Source of the DNA: Streptomyces monashensis
GTDB lineage: Bacteria > Actinomycetota > Actinomycetes > Streptomycetales > Streptomycetaceae
Assembly (NCBI RefSeq): GCF_001866665.1
Contig: NZ_MLYO01000062.1
Coordinates: 1-64,000 of the forward strand
Direction of reading: 5' to 3'
Length of the DNA: 64,000 nucleotides
The notes beneath the pieces were generated by a model, which worked only from the letters and a program-made list of their open reading frames with translations, ran no database searches and was not told where the DNA came from. Every line of letters starts with the position of its first letter. Position 1 is the first letter of the stretch. The translations under genes and the position numbers were made by a program. Below, in pieces: positions 17,296-25,961 of the stretch.

Positions 17296-17339
17296 TTCAC
17301 AACTTCCCGTCAACCCATCACGCGACTACGCTCAGCCCC

Positions 17340-18104
17340 GTGCCGAAACCTGATGTGGACCCGACTGTCGCGCTCGACCTCCGTGTGGACCGTAGTTCGC
17401 CGGTGCCCCTCTACTTCCAGCTCTCCCAGCAGCTGGAGGCCGCGATCGAGCACGGCGGCCTCACCCCGGGCAGTCTGCTGGGCAACGAGATCGAGCTGGC
17501 CGCACGGCTCGGCCTGTCCCGGCCGACCGTCCGTCAGGCCATCCAGTCCCTGGTCGACAAGGGCCTGCTCGTGCGCCGCAGAGGCGTCGGCACCCAGGTC
17601 GTGCACAGCCAGGTCAAGCGCCCGCTGGAGCTGAGCAGCCTCTACGACGACCTGGAGGCGGCCGGTCAGCGCCCCGCGACCAAGGTGCTGGTCAACACCG
17701 TCGTACCGGCCTCCGCCGCGGTCGCCGCCGCGCTCGGTGTTGCCGAGGGCGGCGACGTGCACCGCATCGAGCGGCTGCGGCTCGCGCACGGCGAACCGAT
17801 GGCGTACCTGGTCAACCATCTCCCGACCGGTCTGCTCGACCTGGACACCGGGCAGCTGGAGGCCACCGGCCTGTACCGGCTGATGCGCGCCGCCGGGATC
17901 ACCCTGCACAGCGCCCGCCAGTCCATCGGCGCCCGCGGCGCCACGGCCGCCGAGGCCGAGCGGCTCGCCGAGTCCGAGGGTGCCCCGCTGCTCACCATGC
18001 AGCGCACCACCTTCGACGACACCGGCCGCGCGGTCGAGTTCGGCGACCACACCTACCGCCCGAGCCGCTACTCCTTCGAGTTCCAGCTCCTCGTACGGCC
18101 GTGA
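17340..18104 (+). CDS. GntR-family regulator with UTRA domain
   Basis: A 254-residue HutC-type regulator. The winged HTH occupies about residues 20-85 (LLGNEIELAARLGLSRPTVRQAI), and the UTRA ligand domain occupies the rest, ending RPSRYSFEFQLLVRP. It begins at GTG 17340 with no Shine-Dalgarno; TACGCT (17327-17332) suggests a leaderless transcript. It presumably senses a sugar or polyol phosphate and controls the divergent dehydrogenase and the downstream ABC operon through the two identical operators. Repressor versus activator role is not visible, though most of the family repress. Confidence 0.9.
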   Translation: MPKPDVDPTVALDLRVDRSSPVPLYFQLSQQLEAAIEHGGLTPGSLLGNEIELAARLGLSRPTVRQAIQSLVDKGLLVRRRGVGTQVVHSQVKRPLELSSLYDDLEAAGQRPATKVLVNTVVPASAAVAAALGVAEGGDVHRIERLRLAHGEPMAYLVNHLPTGLLDLDTGQLEATGLYRLMRAAGITLHSARQSIGARGATAAEAERLAESEGAPLLTMQRTTFDDTGRAVEFGDHTYRPSRYSFEFQLLVRP

Positions 18105-18128
18105 CCCGAGTCCCCGGACTCCTCGCAA

Positions 18129-18145
18129 TGTCCGGACAATCGGAC
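18129..18145. promoter_or_regulatory. Operator copy 2, upstream of the sugar ABC operon
   Basis: An exact copy of TGTCCGGACAATCGGAC found at 17279-17295. It starts 24 bases after the regulator's stop codon and 125 bases before the binding-protein start, which places it to control the transporter genes. Confidence 0.75.
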
Positions 18146-18270
18146 GGTCACGGCACCCCCTGCCCTGTCATGAGTGTTCATGGTGTTCGATACTGGATTA
18201 TTTGGGGCCGCTGAGGACTGATCGCCGGCCCCTTCCGTACGTACGAACACGGCAAGAAGGGCACGGCCTC

Positions 18271-19275
18271 GTGGCACGGATTCGGACCTGGGCAGTCTTC
18301 GCACTGACAGGGGCACTTTCGCTGTCCCTGGGGGCGTGCAGCAGCACCGGCGGCAAACGGGCCGAGGACGCCCGCAAGGCCGCGGCCGCCCAGGGCAGGG
18401 CGGCGGTGAACACCCCGCGCTGGACCTTCGCGATGATCACCCACTCCGGGGACGGCGACACCTTCTGGGACATCGTGCAGAACGGCGCCCGGCAGGCCGC
18501 CGTCAAGGACAACATCAACTTCCTGTACTCCCACGACGACCAGGCCCAGCAGCAGGCGCAGCTGGTGGACGCGGCCGTGGACAAGAAGGTCGACGGGATC
18601 ATCGTCACCCTCGCCAAGCCGGACGCCATGAAGGCGGCCGTGGCCCGCGCCGAGAAGGCCGGCATCCCGGTGATCACGGTCAACTCCGGCTCCGAGGAGT
18701 CCAAGGCCTTCGGCGCCCTCGCGCACATCGGCCAGGACGAGTCCGTCGCCGGCGAGGCCGTCGGCGACGAGCTGAACGCGCGCGGGAGGAAGAAGGCCCT
18801 GTGCGTGCTGCACGAGCAGGGCAACGTCGGCCACGAACAGCGCTGCGACGGCGTGGCCAAGACCTTCCACGGCGCGCTCCAGAAGCTCTACGTCAACGGC
18901 ACGAACATGCCCGACGTGCAGTCCGCGATCGAGGCCAAGCTCCAGGCCGACACGTCCATCGACTCGGTCGTCACCCTCGGCGCCCCGTACGCCGACACCG
19001 CCGTGAAGGCGAAGGGCGACGCGGGCAGCAAGGCCGAGATCGACACCTTCGACCTCAACGCCCAGGTCGCCGCCGAACTGAAGAACGGCACCCTCGGCTT
19101 CGCCGTGGACCAGCAGCCGTACCTCCAGGGCTACGAGGCGGTCGACCTGCTGTGGGCCTACAAGTACAACGGCGACGTCCTCGGCGGGGGCAGGCCCGTG
19201 CTGACCGGCCCGCAGATCATCACCAAGGACCAGGCGTCCGCGCTGGCCGCGTACACCGAGCGGGGCACCCGATGA
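18271..19275 (+). CDS. Sugar ABC transporter substrate-binding lipoprotein
   Basis: A 334-residue periplasmic-binding-protein type 1 domain of the ribose-binding family. The lipobox LSLGAC places the lipidated Cys at residue 23, and the mature part shows FWDIVQNGARQAA, DGIIVTLAKPDAM and AVDQQPYLQGYEAVDLLWAYK. It captures a sugar or polyol outside the membrane and delivers it to the permease encoded next. GTG at 18271 has AAGAAGGG upstream. The stop overlaps the permease start in ATGA, so the three transporter genes are one operon. Confidence 0.92.
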   Translation: MARIRTWAVFALTGALSLSLGACSSTGGKRAEDARKAAAAQGRAAVNTPRWTFAMITHSGDGDTFWDIVQNGARQAAVKDNINFLYSHDDQAQQQAQLVDAAVDKKVDGIIVTLAKPDAMKAAVARAEKAGIPVITVNSGSEESKAFGALAHIGQDESVAGEAVGDELNARGRKKALCVLHEQGNVGHEQRCDGVAKTFHGALQKLYVNGTNMPDVQSAIEAKLQADTSIDSVVTLGAPYADTAVKAKGDAGSKAEIDTFDLNAQVAAELKNGTLGFAVDQQPYLQGYEAVDLLWAYKYNGDVLGGGRPVLTGPQIITKDQASALAAYTERGTR

Positions 19276-20300
19276 ACGCCTCCGTTGATGAAAGGATTCT
19301 GCGGAGGTCTCCGCTGAAGAAGCTCCTCGCCCGGCCGGAACTGGGCTCCGTCGTCGGCGCCCTCGCCGTCCTCGTCTTCTTCGCCGTCACCGCCGACGGC
19401 TTCCTCGACGCCGCCAGCCTCAGCACGGTGCTGTACGCCTCCTCGACCATCGGGATCATGGCCGTACCGGTGGCGCTGCTGATGATCGGCGGCGAGTTCG
19501 ACCTGTCGGCCGGTGTCCTGGTGACGTCCTCCGCGCTGGTCTCCTCGATGTTCAGCTACCAGATGACGGCGAACACCTGGGTCGGCGTCGGCGTGTCCCT
19601 TCTCGTGACGCTGGCCGTCGGCGCCTTCAACGGCTTCGTGCTCACCCGCACCAAGCTGCCCAGCTTCATCGTCACGCTGGGCACCTTCCTGATGCTGACC
19701 GGCCTGAACCTCGGCTTCACCAAACTGATCGACGGCACCGTGTCGACGAAGACCATCGGGGACATGGAGGGCTTCCCCGCCGCCCACGCCGTCTTCGCCT
19801 CGACGCTCACCGTCGGCGGGGTCGACGTCAAGGTCACGATCCTGTGGTGGCTCGCCCTGGTGGCCGTGGCCTCCTGGATCCTGCTGCGCACCCGCGCCGG
19901 GAACTGGATCTTCGCCGTCGGCGGCAACCAGGACGCGGCCCGCGCGGTCGGCGTCCCGGTCGCGCGGACCAAGATCGGCCTCTACATGGGCGTCGCGTTC
20001 GGTGCCTGGATCTCCGGCCAGCACCTGCTCTTCTCCTTCGACGCCGTCCAGTCCGGGGAGGGCGTCGGCAACGAACTGATCTACATCATCGCGGCCGTCA
20101 TCGGCGGCTGCCTGATCACCGGCGGTTACGGCAGCGCGATCGGCTCCGCCGTGGGCGCCCTCCTCTTCGGCATGACCAGCAAGGGCATCGTCTTCGCCGA
20201 GTGGAACCCGGACTGGTTCAAGTTCTTCCTCGGAGCGATGCTGCTCCTCGCGACCCTGCTGAACCACTGGGTCCGGGGGCGCGCGGAGGCGACGGCATGA
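19272..20300 (+). CDS. Sugar ABC transporter permease (RbsC family)
   Basis: A 342-residue inner-membrane permease with eight to ten helices, of the branched-chain/ribose permease type. Family marks are [13 protein letters not shown] near residue 75, [19 protein letters not shown] near residue 120 and [12 protein letters not shown] near residue 218. A single permease gene fits a homodimer. The start overlaps the binding-protein stop, and its own stop overlaps the ATPase start, so translation is likely coupled. Confidence 0.92.
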   Translation: MNASVDERILRRSPLKKLLARPELGSVVGALAVLVFFAVTADGFLDAASLSTVLYASSTIGIMAVPVALLMIGGEFDLSAGVLVTSSALVSSMFSYQMTANTWVGVGVSLLVTLAVGAFNGFVLTRTKLPSFIVTLGTFLMLTGLNLGFTKLIDGTVSTKTIGDMEGFPAAHAVFASTLTVGGVDVKVTILWWLALVAVASWILLRTRAGNWIFAVGGNQDAARAVGVPVARTKIGLYMGVAFGAWISGQHLLFSFDAVQSGEGVGNELIYIIAAVIGGCLITGGYGSAIGSAVGALLFGMTSKGIVFAEWNPDWFKFFLGAMLLLATLLNHWVRGRAEATA

Positions 20301-21127
20301 CCGACGACGTGACGGACGACATGACGGGCGGCACGGCGGCGGGGACCGCCGAGCGCACGGCTCTGGTCGAGCTGACCGACGTGGCCAAGCAGTACGGCAA
20401 CGTACGCGCCCTGGAGGGCGTCTCGCTGGAGGTCCACGCGGGCGGTGTCACCTGCGTCCTCGGCGACAACGGCGCCGGCAAGTCGACCCTGATCAAGATC
20501 ATCGCCGGCCTGCACGGCCACGACGCCGGGACGCTGCGCATCGAGGGCGAGGAGACCCGCCTGACCTCCCCGCGCGACGCCCTGGACCGCGGCATCGCCA
20601 CGGTCTACCAGGACCTCGCCGTCGTCCCGCTGATGCCGGTCTGGCGCAACTTCTTCCTGGGCTCCGAGCCCCGCAGGGGCGCGGGCCCCTTCAGGCGCCT
20701 GGACACCGGCCTCATGCGCCGCACCACCCGCGAGGCCCTGCTCCGCCTGGGCATCGACCTCCGCGACGTCGACCAGCCCATCGGCACCCTCTCCGGCGGC
20801 GAACGCCAGTGCGTGGCGATCGCCCGGGCGGTCCACTTCGGCGCGAAGGTCCTGGTCCTGGACGAGCCGACCGCGGCACTGGGCGTGAAGCAGTCCGGTG
20901 TGGTCCTGAAATATGTGGCCGCGGCACGCGACGAGGGCCTGGGCGTCGTCCTGATCACCCACAACCCGCATCACGCGTACCTGGTGGGGGACAGGTTCGT
21001 CCTGCTCCGCCGGGGCACGATGGTGGGCAATTACACACGGGACGGGATCACCCTGGACGAACTCACGCAGCAGATGGCGGGAGGCTCCGACCTGGACGCT
21101 CTGGTCCACGAACTGCGGCGATCCTGA
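20297..21127 (+). CDS. Sugar ABC transporter ATP-binding protein (single domain)
   Basis: A 276-residue ATPase with Walker [11 protein letters not shown]-loop VYQD, signature LSGGERQ, Walker [13 protein letters not shown] and switch His in LITHNP. It has one nucleotide-binding domain, not the fused pair of RbsA, so it should work as a dimer, as in FrcA-like systems. ATG at 20297 overlaps the permease stop. The first 20 residues are an Asp/Thr-rich tail. A sequence after the stop (about 21126-21180) faintly resembles a common Streptomyces intergenic repeat. Confidence 0.93.
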   Translation: MTDDVTDDMTGGTAAGTAERTALVELTDVAKQYGNVRALEGVSLEVHAGGVTCVLGDNGAGKSTLIKIIAGLHGHDAGTLRIEGEETRLTSPRDALDRGIATVYQDLAVVPLMPVWRNFFLGSEPRRGAGPFRRLDTGLMRRTTREALLRLGIDLRDVDQPIGTLSGGERQCVAIARAVHFGAKVLVLDEPTAALGVKQSGVVLKYVAAARDEGLGVVLITHNPHHAYLVGDRFVLLRRGTMVGNYTRDGITLDELTQQMAGGSDLDALVHELRRS

Positions 21128-21244
21128 AGGGCGAGGGGAGCTGCGGGCCGCGCCACGACGCACCCGCACCCGGCCGGGCTCACGCGCCCCCGCCCCCTTC
21201 CCCGTACGGCACCCATACCTGCGGTGAGGCAGAATCGACGAACG

Positions 21245-22390
21245 ATGAGCACCTATCGCGACCTCACCGCTCCCATCGGCTCCCGCCGAGCCCCCGTCCT
21301 GCGCACCGTGGGCACGAGGGAACGCCGCTCCCACCTGACCGCACCCCGGGTTCCCACGGTCGGCATCGACATCGGCGGCACCAAGGTCATGGCGGGCGTC
21401 GTGGACGCCGACGGCAACATCCTGGAGAAGGTCCGCACGGAGACCCCGGACAAGTCCAAGAGCCCCAAGGTCGTCGAAGACACCATCGTCGAACTGGTCC
21501 TGGACCTGTCCGACCGGCACGACGTGCACGCGGTCGGCATCGGCGCCGCCGGCTGGGTCGACGCCGACCGTAACCGCGTCCTGTTCGCCCCGCACCTGTC
21601 CTGGCGCAACGAGCCCCTGCGCGACCGCCTGAGCGGCCGCCTCTCGGTGCCGGTCCTGGTCGACAACGACGCCAACACCGCCGCCTGGGCGGAGTGGCGC
21701 TTCGGCGCCGGCCGCGGCGAGGACCACCTCGTCATGATCACGCTCGGCACCGGCATCGGCGGCGCCATCCTGGAGGACGGCCAGGTCAAGCGGGGCAAGT
21801 TCGGCGTCGCGGGTGAGTTCGGCCATATGCAGGTCGTGCCCGGCGGCCACCGCTGCCCGTGCGGCAACCGCGGCTGCTGGGAGCAGTACAGCTCCGGCAA
21901 CGCCCTCGTCCGCGAGGCCAAGGAGCTGGCCGCCGCCGACTCCCCGGTGGCGTACGGGATCATCGAGCGCGTCAAGGGCAACATCGGCGACATCACCGGC
22001 CCGCTGATCACCGAGCTGGCCCGCGAGGGCGACGCGATGTGCATCGAGCTGCTCCAGGACATCGGCCAGTGGCTCGGCGTCGGCATCGCCAACCTCGCCG
22101 CCGCCCTCGACCCCTCCTGCTTCGTGATCGGCGGCGGTGTCTCCGCCGCCGACGACCTGCTCATCGGCCCGGCCCGGGACGCCTTCAAGCGCCACCTCAC
22201 CGGCCGCGGCTACCGCCCCGAGGCCCGCATCACCCGCGCCCAGCTCGGCCCCGAGGCCGGCATGGTCGGCGCGGCCGACCTCGCCCGGCTGGTGGCCCGC
22301 CGGTTCCGCCGCGCCAAGCGCCGCCGCGTGGAGCGCTACGAGCGGTACGAGCGCTACACCCAGGCCCGCCGCGACCGGGACACCGCGTGA
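21245..22390 (+). CDS. ROK-family sugar kinase, glucokinase-like
   Basis: A 381-residue sugar kinase. The phosphate loop is GIDIGGTKVMAGVVD near residue 42, the catalytic Asp lies in LVDNDANTAAWAEW, and the ROK zinc motif CPCGNRGCWEQY is complete. It would phosphorylate the sugar brought in by the ABC system upstream. The N-terminal 35 residues precede the fold and the C-terminal 30 are strongly basic (RRFRRAKRRRVERYERYERY), which is unusual. ATG at 21245 was preferred to an ATG seven codons earlier. The stop overlaps the next gene's GTG. Confidence 0.9.
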   Translation: MSTYRDLTAPIGSRRAPVLRTVGTRERRSHLTAPRVPTVGIDIGGTKVMAGVVDADGNILEKVRTETPDKSKSPKVVEDTIVELVLDLSDRHDVHAVGIGAAGWVDADRNRVLFAPHLSWRNEPLRDRLSGRLSVPVLVDNDANTAAWAEWRFGAGRGEDHLVMITLGTGIGGAILEDGQVKRGKFGVAGEFGHMQVVPGGHRCPCGNRGCWEQYSSGNALVREAKELAAADSPVAYGIIERVKGNIGDITGPLITELAREGDAMCIELLQDIGQWLGVGIANLAAALDPSCFVIGGGVSAADDLLIGPARDAFKRHLTGRGYRPEARITRAQLGPEAGMVGAADLARLVARRFRRAKRRRVERYERYERYTQARRDRDTA

Positions 22391-22968
22391 CCGCGGCCCT
22401 GCCGCGCCAGGCGGCCCCGCCGGACGAGCCGCGCCGCCCCGCCGAGAACCCCGGGCACAAGGCCAGGCGACGTGCGCTCACCCTGCTCATCATCGGCCTG
22501 CTGATCGGCATCCCGGCCGGCTATCTGGTGATCTCCGCCAACCAGAGTCGCAACAGCGGCAAGGACAAGGAGGCGAAGTACGCGGCGACGGGGCTCACCC
22601 CCGGCCTGCCGTCGGCGCTGCAGCGACGCCTCTACCAGGTGCCGGTTCCTCACCCGGCCGACTCCCCCGCCTCCTACGAGACCAACAACTGGAAGACCAG
22701 CCGCCTCTACGTGCAGTTCCGCACCAACGACGCCGGTCTCGACGCCTTCCTGGAGTCGATGGGCACGCGCCGGGAGAAGCTGAGGAAGGGCGACATCGCC
22801 ATCGCCGCCCGCGACCAGAAGGTCAGCGGCTGGCGCTTCACCGGCACCGGCCCCTGGTGGGGCCTCACCCATGCGCAGAAGAACCCGGCCCCCACCCAGG
22901 ACGTGGTCGTGAACATGTCCGACCCGAAGAACCCGGTGGTGTACCTCGTCTCGCGCACGGTGCCGTAA
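22387..22968 (+). CDS. Conserved hypothetical protein with one membrane anchor
   Basis: A 193-residue protein: a proline-rich basic cytoplasmic start, one transmembrane helix (ALTLLIIGLLIGIPAGYLVI, about residues 30-50) and an extracytoplasmic domain of about 140 residues with no recognised motif. GTG at 22387 overlaps the kinase stop as GTGA, so it is translationally coupled to the ROK gene. Its co-occurrence with the sugar genes is the only clue to function. Confidence 0.75.
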   Translation: MTAALPRQAAPPDEPRRPAENPGHKARRRALTLLIIGLLIGIPAGYLVISANQSRNSGKDKEAKYAATGLTPGLPSALQRRLYQVPVPHPADSPASYETNNWKTSRLYVQFRTNDAGLDAFLESMGTRREKLRKGDIAIAARDQKVSGWRFTGTGPWWGLTHAQKNPAPTQDVVVNMSDPKNPVVYLVSRTVP

Positions 22969-23105
22969 CGCCGGCCCCCGACCGGTGCCGACCGGTGTCC
23001 GGGGCCCGTTGTCAGACCCCGCCCGTAGAGTCGAAGGCGTCTGACGACGTCCGATGACGTCCGACGAGGTCTGTTCCGGTATGCGGGCGGGAGGTGGCAG
23101 GACAG

Positions 23106-25961
23106 ATGAGCACGGGCACGGTCGCGGCGGCGGGTCGCACGGACGGTTCCGCGCGGGCCGAGGACCTGGTCCCGGTGCGCCTGGCGTCGGTCTATCTGCC
23201 CGCGCCCCTGCCGCGCCAGGGCCGCATCGCCTTCTGGGACCCCGACGGCGGCCCCGTGGCCGGCCCCGGCGACCCCGAGGAGCTCACCGTCGTACGGCGG
23301 CACGGTGCCGGTGTGCGCCGCCGGCAGGTCCCCGCGCTGACGCTGCCGCTCGCCGAGGCCCTGCCGCTGCTGGTCCGGGCCCGCCGGGACCCGGCCGCCC
23401 ACCCGGCGACGGCCTGCTGGGGCGCTGCCGCGCTGCACGCGCTGCGGCTGGTCGCCCGCGGCCGGCTGCTGCCGGGCCTGACCCCCGGCGGGCACGACGC
23501 CTGGCGGGCCGGCCCGCTGGAGCCCGACGACATCGCCCATCTGCGCGCGGTGGCCGCGGCCCTGCCCCCGGAGGGCCACGCCGTGCCGCTCGCCGGCACC
23601 GGCCCGCTGCGGCTGCCCGAGCCCGAGGCCCTCGTCCGCTCCTTCCTGGACGCGGTCGCCGACACCCTGCCGCGCACCCCGGCCGCCCCGCACACCGCGG
23701 GCCGGCCCTTCGCCGCCCGCGAACCCGTGGCCCTGCCCCGGGCGCACGCCTGGGCGGCCGAGGTCGCCGCCGGCATGGACGCGGGGGTACGGATCTCGCT
23801 GCGCCTGGACCTGTCCGCGTACGACGTCTTCGACGCCGGTGCGAGCGACGGCGCGCGGGCCGCCGGAGCGGCGATCGTGCAGGTCCACAGCCTCGCCGAC
23901 CCCACCCTGGTGGCCGACGCGGCGGCGCTGTGGGCGGGGGAGGCCGACGCGGCGTTCGGCCCCCGCGCGCGCGTGGACGCCGCCCTCGCCGTACGGCGCG
24001 CGGCCCGCGTGTGGGCGCCCCTGGACCGGCTCGCCGAGCAGGACGTGCCCGACGTGCTCGCCCTGTCCGAGGAGGAGCTGGGCGAACTGCTCGGCGTCGC
24101 CGCCTCCCGGCTGGCCGCCGCCGGGGTCGCCGTGCACTGGCCCCGGGACCTCGCCCGCGATCTCACGGCCACCGCGGAGGTCCGCCCGGCACCCGGCTCG
24201 GCGACCGACGGCACCGGCTTCTTCGAGAGCGAGGACCTGCTCCGGTTCCGCTGGCAGCTGGCGCTCGGCGGCGACCCGCTCAGCGAGGCCGAGATGGACG
24301 CCCTCGCCGAGGCCCACCGCCCGGTCGTCCGGCTGCGCGACCGCTGGGTCCTGGTCGATCCGGCACTGGTCCGCAAGGCCCGCAAGCGCGAACTGGGCCT
24401 GCTCGACCCGGTCGACGCCCTGTCCGTCGCACTCACCGGCACCGCCGAGGTCGACGGCGAGACCGTCGAAGCCGTGCCGACGGGTGCCCTGGCGGCGCTC
24501 CGCGCGCGTCTCACGGCGGGCCTGCACCCGGCCGACCCGCCCGCGGGGCTGGCCGCCACCCTCCGCGACTACCAACTGCGCGGCCTGGCCTGGCTCGACC
24601 TCATGACCTCCCTCGGTCTCGGCGGCTGCCTCGCCGACGACATGGGCCTCGGCAAGACGGTCACCCTCATCGCCCTGCACCTGAAGCGGGCCCGCACCGA
24701 GCCGACCCTCGTCGTCTGCCCCGCCTCCCTGCTCGGCAACTGGCAGCGGGAGATCACCCGGTTCGCACCCGGTGTCCCCGTCCGCCGCTTCCACGGCCAG
24801 GACCGCACCCTGGACGGCCTGGCGGGCGGCTTCGTCCTCACCACGTACGGCACGATGCGCTCGGCGGCCGAACAGCTCGCCGACCACCCCTGGGGCATGG
24901 TCGTCGCGGACGAGGCCCAGCATGTGAAGAACCCCTACTCGGCCACGGCCAAGGCGCTGCGCACCATCCCGGCCCCCGCGCGCGTGGCCCTCACCGGCAC
25001 CCCGGTGGAGAACAACCTCTCCGAGCTGTGGGCCCTGCTCGACTGGACCACCCCCGGCCTCCTCGGCCCCCTGAAGTCCTTCCGCGCCCGTCACGCGCGC
25101 GCGGCGGAGAACGGCGCGGCCGAGGAGAACGGGGCGGCGGTCGAGCGTCTGGCCCGCCTGGTCCGCCCCTTCCTCCTGCGCCGCAGGAAGTCCGACCCGG
25201 GTATCGTCCCCGAGCTGCCGCCCAAGACCGAGACGGACCACCCGGTCCCGCTCACCCGCGAGCAGGCCGCGCTGTACGAGGCGGTGGTACGCGAGTCGCT
25301 GCTCGCCATCGAGACCGCGGAGGGCATCGCCCGCAGGGGCCTGGTCCTGAAGCTGCTGGGCGCCCTGAAGCAGATCTGCGACCACCCCGCGCTCTACCTG
25401 AAGGAGGAGTCGGGCGGGGGTCGCCCGGCGCACCGCTCCGGCAAACTCGCCCTGCTCGACGAGCTGTTGGACACCCTGCTCGCCGAGGACGGCTCGGCGC
25501 TGGTCTTCACCCAGTACGTCGGCATGGCCCGCCTCATCACCGCGCACCTGTCCGCCCGCGCGATCCCGGTGGACCTGCTGCACGGCGGCACCCCGGTCCC
25601 GGAACGGGAGCGCATGGTCGACCGCTTCCAGGACGGTGAGACCCCGGTCCTGGTGTTGTCCCTGAAGGCGGCGGGCACCGGCCTGAACCTCACCCGCGCG
25701 GGTCACGTCATCCACTTCGACCGCTGGTGGAATCCGGCGGTGGAGGAGCAGGCCACCGACCGCGCCTACCGGATCGGCCAGACCCAGCCCGTCCAGGTCC
25801 ACCGCCTGGTCACCGAGGGCACGGTCGAGGACCGCATCGCCGAGATGCTCACCGCCAAGCGTGCCCTCGCCGATGCCGTCCTGGGCTCCGGCGAGGCGGC
25901 CCTGACCGAGCTGACCGACCGCGAACTGTCCGACCTCGTCTCTCTCCGGAGGACCCCATGA
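23106..25961 (+). CDS. SNF2-family DEAD/DEAH helicase
   Basis: A 951-residue Swi2/Snf2 ATPase. The first 450 residues hold a variable region of the bacterial SNF2 type. The ATPase core follows: motif I DDMGLGKT near residue 515, DEAQ in VVADEAQHVKN, motif III LTGTPVENN, and a C-terminal helicase lobe with LVFTQYVGM and the RIGQTQPV sequence typical of SNF2. It probably translocates on DNA; the cellular role is unknown. ATG at 23106 follows GGGAGG. It overlaps the SWIM-domain gene (ATGA), the usual partner. Confidence 0.92.
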   Translation: MSTGTVAAAGRTDGSARAEDLVPVRLASVYLPAPLPRQGRIAFWDPDGGPVAGPGDPEELTVVRRHGAGVRRRQVPALTLPLAEALPLLVRARRDPAAHPATACWGAAALHALRLVARGRLLPGLTPGGHDAWRAGPLEPDDIAHLRAVAAALPPEGHAVPLAGTGPLRLPEPEALVRSFLDAVADTLPRTPAAPHTAGRPFAAREPVALPRAHAWAAEVAAGMDAGVRISLRLDLSAYDVFDAGASDGARAAGAAIVQVHSLADPTLVADAAALWAGEADAAFGPRARVDAALAVRRAARVWAPLDRLAEQDVPDVLALSEEELGELLGVAASRLAAAGVAVHWPRDLARDLTATAEVRPAPGSATDGTGFFESEDLLRFRWQLALGGDPLSEAEMDALAEAHRPVVRLRDRWVLVDPALVRKARKRELGLLDPVDALSVALTGTAEVDGETVEAVPTGALAALRARLTAGLHPADPPAGLAATLRDYQLRGLAWLDLMTSLGLGGCLADDMGLGKTVTLIALHLKRARTEPTLVVCPASLLGNWQREITRFAPGVPVRRFHGQDRTLDGLAGGFVLTTYGTMRSAAEQLADHPWGMVVADEAQHVKNPYSATAKALRTIPAPARVALTGTPVENNLSELWALLDWTTPGLLGPLKSFRARHARAAENGAAEENGAAVERLARLVRPFLLRRRKSDPGIVPELPPKTETDHPVPLTREQAALYEAVVRESLLAIETAEGIARRGLVLKLLGALKQICDHPALYLKEESGGGRPAHRSGKLALLDELLDTLLAEDGSALVFTQYVGMARLITAHLSARAIPVDLLHGGTPVPERERMVDRFQDGETPVLVLSLKAAGTGLNLTRAGHVIHFDRWWNPAVEEQATDRAYRIGQTQPVQVHRLVTEGTVEDRIAEMLTAKRALADAVLGSGEAALTELTDRELSDLVSLRRTP

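Noticed and set aside
21128-21183. A third copy of the 148-bp dispersed repeat after the sugar ABC ATPase gene
   Set aside because: Only a short, degenerate resemblance to a common intergenic repeat is present and the orientation relative to the gene differs; too weak to list as a copy.
22707-25802. Very long minus-strand open frames opposite real genes, such as this 1031-codon frame and others at 302-2419, 6660-9392, 29272-32034 and 59008-62058
   Set aside because: They are antisense to genes with clear protein motifs, have Val/Gly/Asp/Arg-rich composition typical of GC-skewed shadow frames, and show no domain.
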